DNA of 64,000 nt from the NCBI RefSeq assembly GCF_032854445.1, contig NC_088295.1, positions 31,490,470-31,554,469 of the forward strand, in the 5' to 3' direction. The notes beneath the pieces are model-generated. The model worked only from the letters and a program-made list of their open reading frames with translations, did no database searches and was not told the origin of the DNA. The DNA comes from Liolophura sinensis. Lineage: Eukaryota > Mollusca > Polyplacophora > Chitonida > Chitonidae. Numbering within the stretch: position 1 is the first letter of the stretch; each line of letters begins with the position of its first letter. A program made the position numbers and the translations under genes. Positions 31,478 through 42,400 of this stretch are shown piece after piece.

Positions 31478-32320
31478 GATGTATGTCTTTCTTGTTGTGT
31501 TTCATTTACGTCTAATGCAGGTTATGTATTTGCACATAACTACACTCTATCTCTTAAAAATATTTTACTACTGTGGAATGGCTGATTGCTCCTTTTATGG
31601 AGAGGAATGAGGATATACGTCTTTGTAATGTCTGATTGCTTTCTTGTTTGTATGTTTATATAGGTGTCGTTATGTTTATTACATGTCAGTGTCTTTAGGA
31701 TGATAAATTGTTCCCGTGTTTCTTCCGTATAGGCATTTGGCTGTTTATACCAAGTGGCACAAGAGTTATTTGTATCTGTTTATGATGTTATAAATTTTGT
31801 TATGGGAACTGGTTTGTGTATATGCATATATCTTATATTTGTAAATGAGCGGTGTGTTGCAGGCAATAAATACTGCCAATCTAATCCGCGGCTGTTGTTG
31901 TAACTGATGCAGGCAGGTTTGCAAACTTCGGGTACCATTCTTGCGCTAACTGCCTGGGGTACTCTTTGGTATACATTATAACTATTCTCTTGGTAGTTGC
32001 CTAATACTTTGGAACCTTATAATTTGTAACATACACAGTTAAAAAATATGACCAATATTTCACTTAAAATACAATGGCAATAAGTTTTTAAAGGTATTAA
32101 ATGAAGTGAAGTTTGTTATGTAAAGAAGGTAACTCGGTTAAATTGAAGGTAACAATTTGTTATTCCCATGCAGAGTTCCTCTAAATATACAATAGATTTC
32201 AAAATATGAAAGAATAATACGTCTTCATTTATTAACGTCAGCTGTGATTATCATTATCGAAAGTTGGTCTATTATGTCACTGACCGCAATAATCCAATAT
32301 CATGATCTAAAAGCAAAATT
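31478..32320. other. AT-rich non-coding stretch
   Basis: I see no gene or element. Confidence 0.4.
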
Positions 32321-32477
32321 GGGCGTCTCCGTGGCCAAAGTGGTTAGCACACCAAAGCGGGGCAATGACCCAGGGGCATATTCTGGCTTCCTCCCCGGCC
32401 ATACTTGGGAAGATTTGCCCACAGGCTGCGGATGGTCGTGGGTTTCCCTCGAACTGTGTCTGGTTTCCTCCCATTGC
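32321..32477 (+). mobile_element. MetaSINE-like SINE, 3'-truncated
   Basis: The head GTCTCCGTGGCCAAAGTGGT is followed by the body CTTCCTCCCCGGCCATACTT and CTGCGGATGGTCGTGGGTTT. It breaks off after GTTTCCTCCCATTG, before the TATAAGTGAAATATTC block. Confidence 0.8.
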
Positions 32478-32766
32478 ACAGACGCTTTTGTTTTTTGAAT
32501 AATGACGTCACCAGAGGAAATGTGTTTTTTTTTTTTTTGCTATGGAAAAAGAGTTTGTGCAGTTTAACATTATGAATTAGAAAAGGTCTTTCATTTTGTA
32601 TGCAAGAATATGGACTTTCTACATATCGAGATGTAGAGCTTGTGTTGTTACGTGTCACTGACTAAAGGCAACTTAGGTAGCTAGTATGATTTTACATAGT
32701 TTACAGACAACTGATTATACGCGACTTTCTCAAAGAAATAGACTGTCATAACACATGTCGACCAGC

Positions 32767-32828
32767 GCTGCTATCGGCCAGCAAGTGCCATCGGCCAACA
32801 GGTGCTATCGGCCAGCAAGTGCCATCGG
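32767..32828 (+). repeat. 17-bp short tandem repeat
   Basis: About 3.5 units of TGCTATCGGCCAGCAAG and its variant TGCCATCGGCCAACAGG. Confidence 0.75.
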
Positions 32829-34389
32829 ACTCACAGGGGAAAATATCCAGCGCATTCGGGTGTAATAATCGCCTTTTCCCTGAATTGTGTTATATGTATA
32901 TAACCTCAGTGGCAGTGCAACTTAAGATTTGGTGGCAAGTCTTCCAAACTGGAGCTCGCCTGCAGGATACACGTTTGCTAAACGTCAGCTCAATACATAA
33001 AGGTCGTCGTCATATGGCTGAAAAATTGTTAAGGCCTATATTCTAATACACAAAAGAGAATTTATGGTAATTAACACATATACATGGCATCGGCAATAGG
33101 AAATCCCCTCGTGTTGTTCTTTACATGTATGCTTTGCCCGGTACCTTCCCACTATAACGCTGTTGGGGCCTCAGCCAAAAACGGCCATGGACTCCCCATT
33201 TTATAGTTCAGCAATATTTAAATATCTAACTTTTGAATGGCTGAGAAATTTAATTTCGGGGCTGCAACTTTTAATCTCGCATAGCCCACGGCCCACATTT
33301 TAAGAATCTTTAAAATACCCTCTCCCTGTTTTTTTGTACCCCTATACTTTTCGGACCCCATCTCTCGGTTTTCCAAAATGCCTGAGATCTCGTCTACGGC
33401 AAATTAGGGCTGTGAAAGTTATCCATACCCATACCCCTACCACCTCATTTTTTTATTTCCTTCCCATCCCACTAGGTTTATGCCACAAACAGCGATCGAA
33501 AATGTGAGCAGTTGCCTTGACACTAAAGCTGACAATCAGTGAAACGATACAGACATGTATATGTCTGCTGTTTGAGCGTTGAATTTGTTGAATTGTGTTA
33601 GCAAACATTAAGCAGACAGGACTTTGAACGCGACACTAGTTTATATAGCATACACCATAGAAAGCAGGCTCAACATGCAGGAACGACTGCAGTTTCCTAC
33701 TCCTAACTTTCAGGGATTATGGCCCTTACGGAACAACACAAACTGCTCCGTAAAGAAAAGTCAGCAAACCCTTCAAAGGACGTGTAATATAACATTAGTA
33801 ACTCCGTTAAAGCTACGCCAGCCCATTCTGTCAACATCAACAAATATATTAAAACGGCAACACAGTATAAAGTGTTTTGATCCCTGGGAATTTCCCTAAA
33901 ACGCCATCTACAAACAAGAAAAGGAGATTTGTTCTGAAGTCGCACCGGCATAATTAGAAGGCAGATATTTCGACTTTCTCAAGTAACTGAGTAACTTTTT
34001 TCTTACATTGAATACATATAAGTGTCAATTTCCGGAAATATATCAATGCTCAAGAAAGAAAATAAATCATGCTACACCAGGAACTTTCTGAAAAAGTTTC
34101 GGATGTAACCTTCATTTTATTTCAGAAAAAACTTTTCAACACAAATTACTTCCATTATGATGTTTAGCTTTAGTAGAAGACATAACCGTGAACTTTTGCC
34201 TTCTAACTGAGTACATGTAATTAGGCTGCCTTTTGGGTGAGAACCATATTAAAATTACTCAACTTTTTGTGATGATTATTCTTCCTCGACATAAACGCTT
34301 ATATTATATACTATTTGCATGATTTAAATGAAATTTCATGAGCATATCATCAAACATTGGGCCAAAAAAATCAAACTTGAGTTGTGTAC
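32829..34389. other. Non-coding stretch
   Basis: Short frames only (33624-33899 plus, 33703-33951 minus) without motifs. Confidence 0.4.
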
Positions 34390-34560
34390 GTTACGTGACT
34401 TGGAGGCCATGTTGGATTTTTTCCAAAACATTTTAAAAACTTCTTCTCCGTAGCCACTGATCCGATTATTCTGAAATTTGTTACACACGTACAAAAACAC
34501 AATCACCAGAACTTGTTGATTTCGGATTTTGGAATTTCAAAATTCATAGGAGCAAATTTT
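34390..34560 (+). repeat. Dispersed repeat, copy A
   Basis: Shares GTGACTTGGAGGCCATGTTG-, AAAAACTTCTTCTCCGTAGC- and CACCAGAACTTGTTGATTTC-type blocks with 36010-36170, same orientation, strongly diverged. From memory, sequences of this kind recur in many invertebrate genomes; the family is unknown to me. Confidence 0.5.
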
Positions 34561-36009
34561 TCTCTCATTACTATCATGTCATGTGAACAAAATGTTCCGT
34601 GGAGCGATGCGCAGGCTCAAAAGATGTAATCATAAATAGTTTGAAGTGTTGGGTTTAAATATGACATTGGTTTTTACCAAACACGGCAATTTTTAAAGAT
34701 ATTATGAAAGGCTAGCGATAAGTCTGTATAGTATTTTGGTCTATAACTTGGACAAGCTTTAAAGCTAGGAAGCTCAAACATTCAACAAATCGTGACAATC
34801 AATTTTTTTTTTCGATACGTGCTTAGAGTTTGGAGAAAACACATCATATTTAGACTATATAAATAACATGGGCCGGAATGTGTATATAATGACTGAAGGT
34901 ATTTTTTCAGGTGTTGTCAGTGTTTGATTTGTAACTTGGAAAGTTTTAAAGTTAGAATGCTGAAACCTGTACCCAATTGTAGAGATTGAGGAGCTCAGAG
35001 ACTAGGTGTTCTTAATCTATGGCAATTGGTTTTCTAGCCACTGGTGGCCACAAGTTGGCAGAATTTTTACCTCGTAATTTTAGAAGTCTTTCCCATGTGA
35101 ATAGCATAGGGGCTTTAAGTAAGACTGCATGAAACTGATCACTGCAGTTGGCAGGGCATAGGGAACGTACTGTAATTGAGCCCGCCGTAGATCGAAAACA
35201 CAATGACACTGTATTGTCGAGCAATGGTCCTTGTGATGCTAGCAGTCTCTGGTTAAAACCCAGTTTGTTCCTTTACTTTCTGAGAACATTTTTTTCGTTT
35301 TTTTTTCTCGTATACACGATTCCTGTCAGTCTCGGTTTCAAATAATTTGTTTTGTAAAGACAATCGTGGACATTTCTTAGCACAATTTTTGATTTTCAGT
35401 ATGACCTACCTTTGCCGCCATATTGCCAACACCGGAAAGAATTTACAAGTATTTTTCTCGGAAACTGTTAACGCGACTGAGCTGAAATAGTATATGCTGA
35501 TAGCACACATTTGGGTAAATGTTTTCTGCAAAAATAATTGATTTATCTTGACAACTGTGAAAATGCACAGATTACTGAATTTGTCACGTAACCAAAGTTT
35601 TAAAAATGTAATTGTTTTATGTATGCTACATGATGTAGTTTGACGTTTTCATCATGAAGCTGATCTTATTTCTTTCTGTGATCAAAATTTCTTTTCTGCG
35701 ATCAAAATCTGAACCCCACCCCCTTGATGTTTGGATGTCACGTGACCGAAAACCGTTTTAGTTTCTGAAATCTGAAAATTGCTGAGGTCAAGGAGTTCTA
35801 TATTTTCTGTCTGCTTGTCTATAATCGTTCAGCTGTGTTAATAAACACCAGACTTCTAGAGCTAAACAGGATGTTAACAGGATATAAAGGCAATTTACTG
35901 CATGAATTTATTAGAATATCTGATGCTTAAATGCTTATAAAATATATACAATTTGAGTGCTTTGAATGAAATTCCATCTGCATATGGTCTAGGTTGGTGA
36001 CAAAGAATT
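34561..36009. other. AT-rich stretch, probably one old repeat family
   Basis: It contains further loosely related blocks, such as GTAACTTGGAAAGTTTTAAA near 34931 versus ATAACTTGGACAAGCTTTAA near 34743. It may be old tandem copies of the element at 34390. No gene. Confidence 0.3.
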
Positions 36010-36170
36010 TGAGTGATGTAATTAAGTCAAGTGACTTGGTGGCTATATTCGATTTTTTAAAAACTTCTCCATAACCACGGAGCCAATTGTTAAGAAATCT
36101 GATACATGTGTACAATGATCCGATTACCAGAACTTATGCTTTCCAGATTTTTAAAAATTTCGAATCTTGA
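36010..36170 (+). repeat. Dispersed repeat, copy B
   Basis: Partner of 34390-34560: AAGTGACTTGGTGGCTATAT, AAAACTTCTCCATAACCACG, GATCCGATTACCAGAACTTA. Confidence 0.5.
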
Positions 36171-36734
36171 ATTTTGGTCTGTAACTTTAAAAAAAGGTTA
36201 ATCCTGGAAAACTTCAACAGACTTAAGTATGTTTCGTGAAATCGGGGCCATGCAAATGTAGACACATCATATACCTCGAGGCGCCTAGTAGCCTGTAGTC
36301 TTGATTAAAACTAATTTGTTTCAAATTTCATTTACCCACTAGTCAAAATCGGAAAGGAAACAAACAAAAAAAAAAAACACACACACAAAAAAAACACATA
36401 GACGTGATCATTTCTGTGCTTAGGGAGATTGTATCCTTTGTTAGCGATACCGCCAATTAAATTCCAAAGTTCTGGACTCGGCTAAACATTAGGCATGTTG
36501 TAGGTGCCAACATAGAACAAATGCACGAGCTGTGATCAATCGGATACGATACGTGTATTTCACCGCTTAAAAAAATGCACAACTAGTCGTTTGCTTACTC
36601 CAGCTTTTGCAGACAAAACTTACTGATCTACACATTTAACATGTACAATTTGCAGTTCTAAGATTTCGAGTAATTTGTATTAGATCATATAGGCATAAAA
36701 TTACATACGATGCCTGTAAACGGGCCCAAAACGC

Positions 36735-36862
36735 ATACGTTGATGCACGCGTGAGGTGATACTGTGGACCATAGTAAGCTTTAACTTGTCTGTCTTAATG
36801 TGGATTTTCAACTAATCACACTGAGTATAGTGGTAGATGCTTTGGAGAATAAACTTATAATA
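36735..36862 (+). repeat. Dispersed repeat, copy 2
   Basis: Partner of 28940-29070: GCGTGAGGTGATACTGTGGA, CCATAGTAAGC, TGAGTATAGTGGTAGA, GAATAAACTT. Confidence 0.6.
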
Positions 36863-37735
36863 ATGTATTATAATTTTAATAAAAATGCATTAGTTTGAAA
36901 GTCAGTTTTCCCCATAAATAGTTGTGCAAACGTATATGAGAGGAAAACAGTTGAACCCGTTCCCGAATGGGATCCTTACGTTTGATGACAATACCTTAGA
37001 TGGCCAGTGAAGTCACACTATATGAATTCCCGTCAACGAAATATTTAACACATTTTTTTCAACTGTTTAGTCCGTTAATGAAGACGTCGGGCTTTTGTCC
37101 GCCAGTTTTTATGTCGCAGTGTCTTTTGGCCGCCGCGGCCAAACTTCAAAATAATGTGCAATATCTGTATCCCTTAAAATTTGAGCAGTTTTCGTACTGT
37201 TGGAGTAGATGACTTCAATACTGGTAACACATTGATTTCCACTTGACAACTGAGCCCATTACATTAAAATTTTTACCGCAACAATTTGAAAGTTATTAGC
37301 TCATGACTCGGATTCGAACACCAATGTCTTCTTGCATACGATGGTTGGATAGAGCATTTCTAACTATAAACATAACAATGATAGCAGAACAGGCACAATT
37401 AAACAACCAAACAACCAAATGTAGCAGAGGTCCTCCAGCATCGGGCAGTTGAATCCGACAATCTCTTTGTTTATATACAGCATTTTCGACAAGTTCGACA
37501 TTGATCTATGAACTGATATCATCGCAGTAGTAACGGGCATCAATATTTGCCTTACGTAGATCTGTCCGAGTTGGGACAGTGCCTGTGCCTAAACTGTGAT
37601 CCATGCCGATTTGCGAAGGCTGTTTATAGGCTAAAATAGGCATGAGCAGTTTCAGATGTCTAGCTTACTTTGTTTTTCAGGTACACAAAGGCCACTGAAA
37701 CTACCTACCTAAAAAAAGTTTAAATATATCTGAAG
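36863..37735. other. Non-coding stretch
   Basis: One short frame (37000-37212) with no motif. I see nothing else. Confidence 0.4.
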
Positions 37736-37990
37736 CGTGGTTAGCGTGCCAGCGCGGCGCAAAATAATGACCAGGAGAGCCTCTCAACAATCTGGTCGCT
37801 GTGAGTTCAAGTGCACCGCATGCTGGCTTCCTCTCCGGCCGTACGTGGGGAGATCTATCAGCAACCTGTGGGTGGTCATGGAATTCCCCCAGGCTTTGCC
37901 CGGTTTCCTCCCGCCATAATGCTGGACGCTGTCGTGTAAGTGAAATATTCTTAAGTACGGCGTAAAACACCAGCCAAATAAATAAATATA
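37736..37990 (+). mobile_element. MetaSINE-like SINE, near full length
   Basis: Head TTAGCGTGCCAGCGCGGCGC, then GTCGCTGTGAGTTCAAGTGC, TTCCTCTCCGGCCGTACGTG, GGTTTCCTCCCGCCATAATG, TAAGTGAAATATTCTTAAGT, CGGCGTAAAACACCAGCCAA and a short AAATAAATA tail. Confidence 0.85.
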
Positions 37991-38536
37991 TTAACAAAAT
38001 TTTACGGGATAGACTAAAAACAAAATCACATTTTTTTTCCCGCAGGCCAACTATATATTTACTGCATACTTTATTTTGAAATTATGCTCCATTATAAATT
38101 GTGTTTGGTAATTGGCAGTAATTAACACAGATGCTGGGCATCAGCATTGGAACATTCCCCTGTTATTGTACTTTACATGTATGGAAAACGTAAGCTCAAC
38201 ACATCCAGTACTTCTATTACAGATATCACTATGCAGTACTTCAGTTAGAGGTAGCACTCCTGGCATTTACCTTAAACACTGATTCTATTAGTGTTATTTT
38301 GCTTTACACATATGCAAAGCCTAAACTCAATACAGGCAGTACTTTTTAAGATATCGCCCCTAATAGACTAGGTCTACACATATTTGTATTGTCAAGTAAT
38401 GCTACCTGTTATATTTTTTTACCCCACCTGAAGAATTCAGATTGTAATTGAGAATATTTAAACTCACATCATGACAGACATCCACAGTATGGTATTGGTC
38501 ATATACGAGACATTCAACCAACAGTTTTCTTCATAT
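37991..38536. other. AT-rich non-coding stretch
   Basis: I see no gene or element in it. Confidence 0.4.
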
Positions 38537-38640
38537 CTGCAGGTGGCGTAGTTGTGGCTTTCGTCCCACCATAATGCTGCGTGACATCGTAGAGGTGAAA
38601 CATTCTTGAGTATGGCATAAAACACCAGTCAATTAAAGAA
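38537..38640 (+). mobile_element. MetaSINE-like SINE, 3' fragment
   Basis: TCGTCCCACCATAATGCTGC, GAGGTGAAACATTCTTGAGT and GGCATAAAACACCAGTCAAT; the head is lacking. Confidence 0.7.
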
Positions 38641-38818
38641 AACAAAAATCTGCATGTGGGATAAAACCATAATCAGTTATTTTCCATATATGTAAGTTAT
38701 CACTATTAAGTTAAGCTAAGCAAAAGTGATGAATTGCTGAATTGCGTTTAGTTTCAACACATCATATGACAGTCCAACAAGAAAAAAAAAATCAGCAACA
38801 AAAGGGCCTCTTTTTCAC

Positions 38819-38904
38819 AAAGGCACTGTAAGCTGATTGTAACTACCACGGTGACACATTAGAGGCATATGTTGCCATGGCAATTACAATCAGCTTACGC
38901 CTTT
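38819..38904. mobile_element. Hairpin element (MITE-like)
   Basis: The left arm AAAGGC..GTAAGCTGATTGTAA and the right arm TTACAATCAGCTTACGCCTTT are inverted repeats, and the match continues inward (ACCACGGTGACACAT versus the complement of ATGTTGCCATGG). 86 bp, non-coding. The flank AAAAGGGCCTCTTTTTCACA is of the kind that accompanies small hairpin elements. Confidence 0.65.
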
Positions 38905-39152
38905 GGGCAGTAGGATACAGATATACACATGTTCATGTAATCCATTTATCCACAAAAACAACTGGAATATTAAGACTGTAAGCTGAACAATACATCAGAA
39001 AATGGCTTCCTTTTGAAACAACCCACATGATCTGCCTATAAATCACAACAAAAATTATCATAATTTAATACACTGAATTTGACTAAGTTGAATTCACACT
39101 ATTTGAATTCGGTCGGTGCTATCTAGGTTTATGACTTGTGTTCTTTGAAGTT

Positions 39153-39158
39153 TTTATT
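39153..39158 (-). terminator. AMD1: Candidate poly(A) signal of AMD1
   Basis: AATAAA on the minus strand, about 200 bases after the AMD1 stop codon. Use is inferred from position only. Confidence 0.35.
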
Positions 39159-39355
39159 CTGTGACGACGTTTTTGTTTGTGCGATTTCCAATGAAATACA
39201 TAATCAGATAATATGCTGAAATTGACAAATGGACCGGTAAATGCTCGACTGATCAAAAGCTTCGCTTTGTGGATACTACAACAGGAGGCTACAGACATGA
39301 AGCAACAGACTTTAGCTACAACACTGACATGCTGGCCGCCTGCTGTGTCGCACCC

Positions 39356-39493
39356 CTATAAGACAGGGCGAGAGAAATGCGTGTAGGTCAGGCTGTAGTT
39401 CTTGAACAAACAGTGCTGATGGTCATTCCTCACATATCCCTGGACAGCTGTCATGTTCTCAAGGTCTTTCGGGCTATCCTTGGCAATGGACTC
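39356..39493 (-). CDS. AMD1: AMD1 coding exon 12 (last), residues 287-331
   Basis: Acceptor TTTTGCTTTTCAG at 39494 on; reads [11 protein letters not shown] ... [20 protein letters not shown] and stops at 39356-39358. It corresponds to the human end SSKCRTVLASPQ ... NFVFTSFAK; this is the least conserved part of the enzyme. Confidence 0.9.
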   Translation of the reverse strand, partial: ESIAKDSPKDLENMTAVQGYVRNDHQHCLFKNYSLTYTHFSRPVL

Positions 39494-42400
39494 CTGAAAA
39501 GCAAAAATTGCCTTGAATGATGATGGTTAAAGATGGGATTTAACTTTATTCGTATTATGTACAGTAGTACAGCACACTTTAAAGGCTTCAAATTTCCTGG
39601 ATTTTACAAGGCTTTTCAAGATTCAAAACTAACATTTTCCAGACTGCAATTAAATGGTCTACACACTTATACAAGCTTGAACCCATGTACTCTGAACTTA
39701 GGGACCATCCGAAAAGTACGTGGGCTTATATTCCCGACATTTTGACCCCCCAACCCTGTACTCATCTTGTACAAAATGCCTGGACATCCCCCCTTCCCTT
39801 TCCCCCCATATATGTAGTACGTTGATGCATACAGGTTTACAAAATGTAGAGAGCGACTACAAGACACTGATGCAATCAACAGTATTACATCAGGGCTGGC
39901 GTACACGGGTGACTATACACCTTTGATTTGAATGCGCAAACGAGCCAACAACAGGACATGTCCATGACTAAAATAGTAAACGACAGCTTGGACTCGTTTG
40001 TGGCAGATTTATGTAGGAATATATCTTCTTCAGGTTATACCGAATTGAAGCCATACAATCTTACAAATACACTGCCAAAATTACGGTGACAGCTACTTCT
40101 CTGATTTATGCTCCCCTCCAAAAAAAGGCATTGATTGTTGATGCTTTCTACTTCATGCCAAAGCTTCTGGAAATTGTCATTATCACAGCACTTATGCTTT
40201 TTCACATCTGGGCTTGCTTACATATAATTATATGAAGTTTCTGTCGTTCACATATACAAAGCAGTGCATTAGGCAATTTCAATGTTGGAAGACGAATTTT
40301 CAAAAGAGAGCGTCATCACACTAGTTTTAACCAGTAGCTCAGGTTGGTTTCATAGACTCAATATCTAGGCTTTTCCAGGTCTTGATAACACTAAATTTTT
40401 AATGTTTTCAAAACAGCAGATAGACAAGATGGATGGATCATCAACAAATACATTTACTATATGCACTTATACTACTATGAAAGCTAACACCTATAGAATG
40501 CATGAAACACCAATCAAAAAAATAAATAAATAAATAAATAAACCCATAAAAGGGGTAATTTTAGACAATGTGACTTTGAATGGGTAGATGTCAAAAGACT
40601 TACCTGGTTCGCAAATATTGTCATGAGGAACTTTCCCGGAGAGAAAACTTTCAAGATTTTCTTCAGCAGGTCATGATAGGATTTCTGTGGAGAAAAGCAT
40701 AAAGAACAGTTGGATATCACGAAATACTTCTCATGGGTTCATAAAACCATTTTTTTTTTATTTATTAAAAACCTGTATAAAACCCCATAATAGTACATTG
40801 TTTCTGAATAACGACACTCCCTTGCAGTAGTTTGTTCAAAGTAAGACAGGAGTTCCTCGGGTCTCTATACTTGGCTCACAGTTCTTTATGATGTACACAG
40901 TGTATGTCAAAGATTCCCAGCAGAGTGAGCTACATTGATCCAATGTAGCTTGTGTTTGTATGCTTAAATAAATCAATTGTTATCTTATGTAAATCATGAT
41001 GGATTTGTTTACACTTAAAAACAATTCCTTAACTTAAACATGGGTATGTATTATAAAAACTTGGACAGTGTAGTTGTATCATATCTAACATCTACAGCAT
41101 GACATAAAGCAGCCAATCCAAAAGAAATACCCACTGAAGGCTAACTCCATTGTTAAAACAATGTCCACACACCCCCAGAAATCAACCTTCTGTCTAATTG
41201 CTGTCATTTGCAAACTACAGACTGACATTTATTTATGCCTTCTGAAGATGACAGGATTTATTTAAAGAGACAGTACTTAAGAATGACCGCCAATTCAAAC
41301 TGAATTTTCTGTATATTCTGAATTTTCAGCCTTGAAATAGCAGCTACAATGAAAGGAGACCATATCTGCAAACTGCAAAAGTCTTCTGTCATATTTTCAC
41401 AAGGAGCCGAGATCACTTCAGCTTGCTCTACGATGTCACAACTCTACAACATGGCCCCAACCTAAGCGTAAAAGCCCATGCCACGAGTAGGGGGACTAAC
41501 TTGTTTACATACCAGTGATCACTTAGCAGCAAATCGTGCGACAGGTGCTGTGTGTATAGACAATGCTCACTAACTGGTGTCATGCAAAGCAGTATGACGA
41601 AACTTAAAAACTACATAGCTATCCAATTAAATACACAATTTCAAGAAATTCCCACCGTGTGCTGTAAATCGATCAGTAGTTCAGTATGATAACGGCCATC
41701 GCACGATACTGAGTGCCACAATCAGGAATTCCATATCAGTCAAATCCAGGTCAAACATTCTATGCCAACACTTGTCTAACAGTAGTAAACTCGCTAACCC
41801 CTCCATGAAATCCACTGATTAACTTTATTTCTAGCTTCCTCCCACTACTGAATCTGAACTCGTGGAATCAACGGTCATGCTAAAAATCTTATGTTCTCAT
41901 TGGCTGAGACTGGAAAGATGACCTTTGGTGAGACAGATCTCAAATGGCTATCTGTTTCAAGGTCATGCATGTTCTCCGAAAGTGAAGAGCACATTACGTA
42001 TTGGTGGTATTTTACCTAGACGGGAAGCATCAATTATGATTGGAAGATGTCCAAAAATGGCGTTCATAAACTCAGTGTGCGCTGGTTGAACACTGAGTTC
42101 GCATGTTTGAAATTGGATGTCCATTAACAGCTTCATATGGCAACAATCTTAAACACTGTCTTGGTGAAAGGGTATTTCCATTCCTCATCACATTTTCAGT
42201 CACATGTGCCAAATTGTCTCATGGGTAACTGACAGCTTACAGAACTAAACAATGACCAATCAGATGAACCTATTTTCACTGACCCGCCCCTTAGAAGAAA
42301 GACTGATTGCAAAATCTCCCACCACATCTAGACTACATGAAGGGAGTTCAAAATTTTACATATTGTCGCGTACTTAGTGACGACTGTGACTTAATTACGA

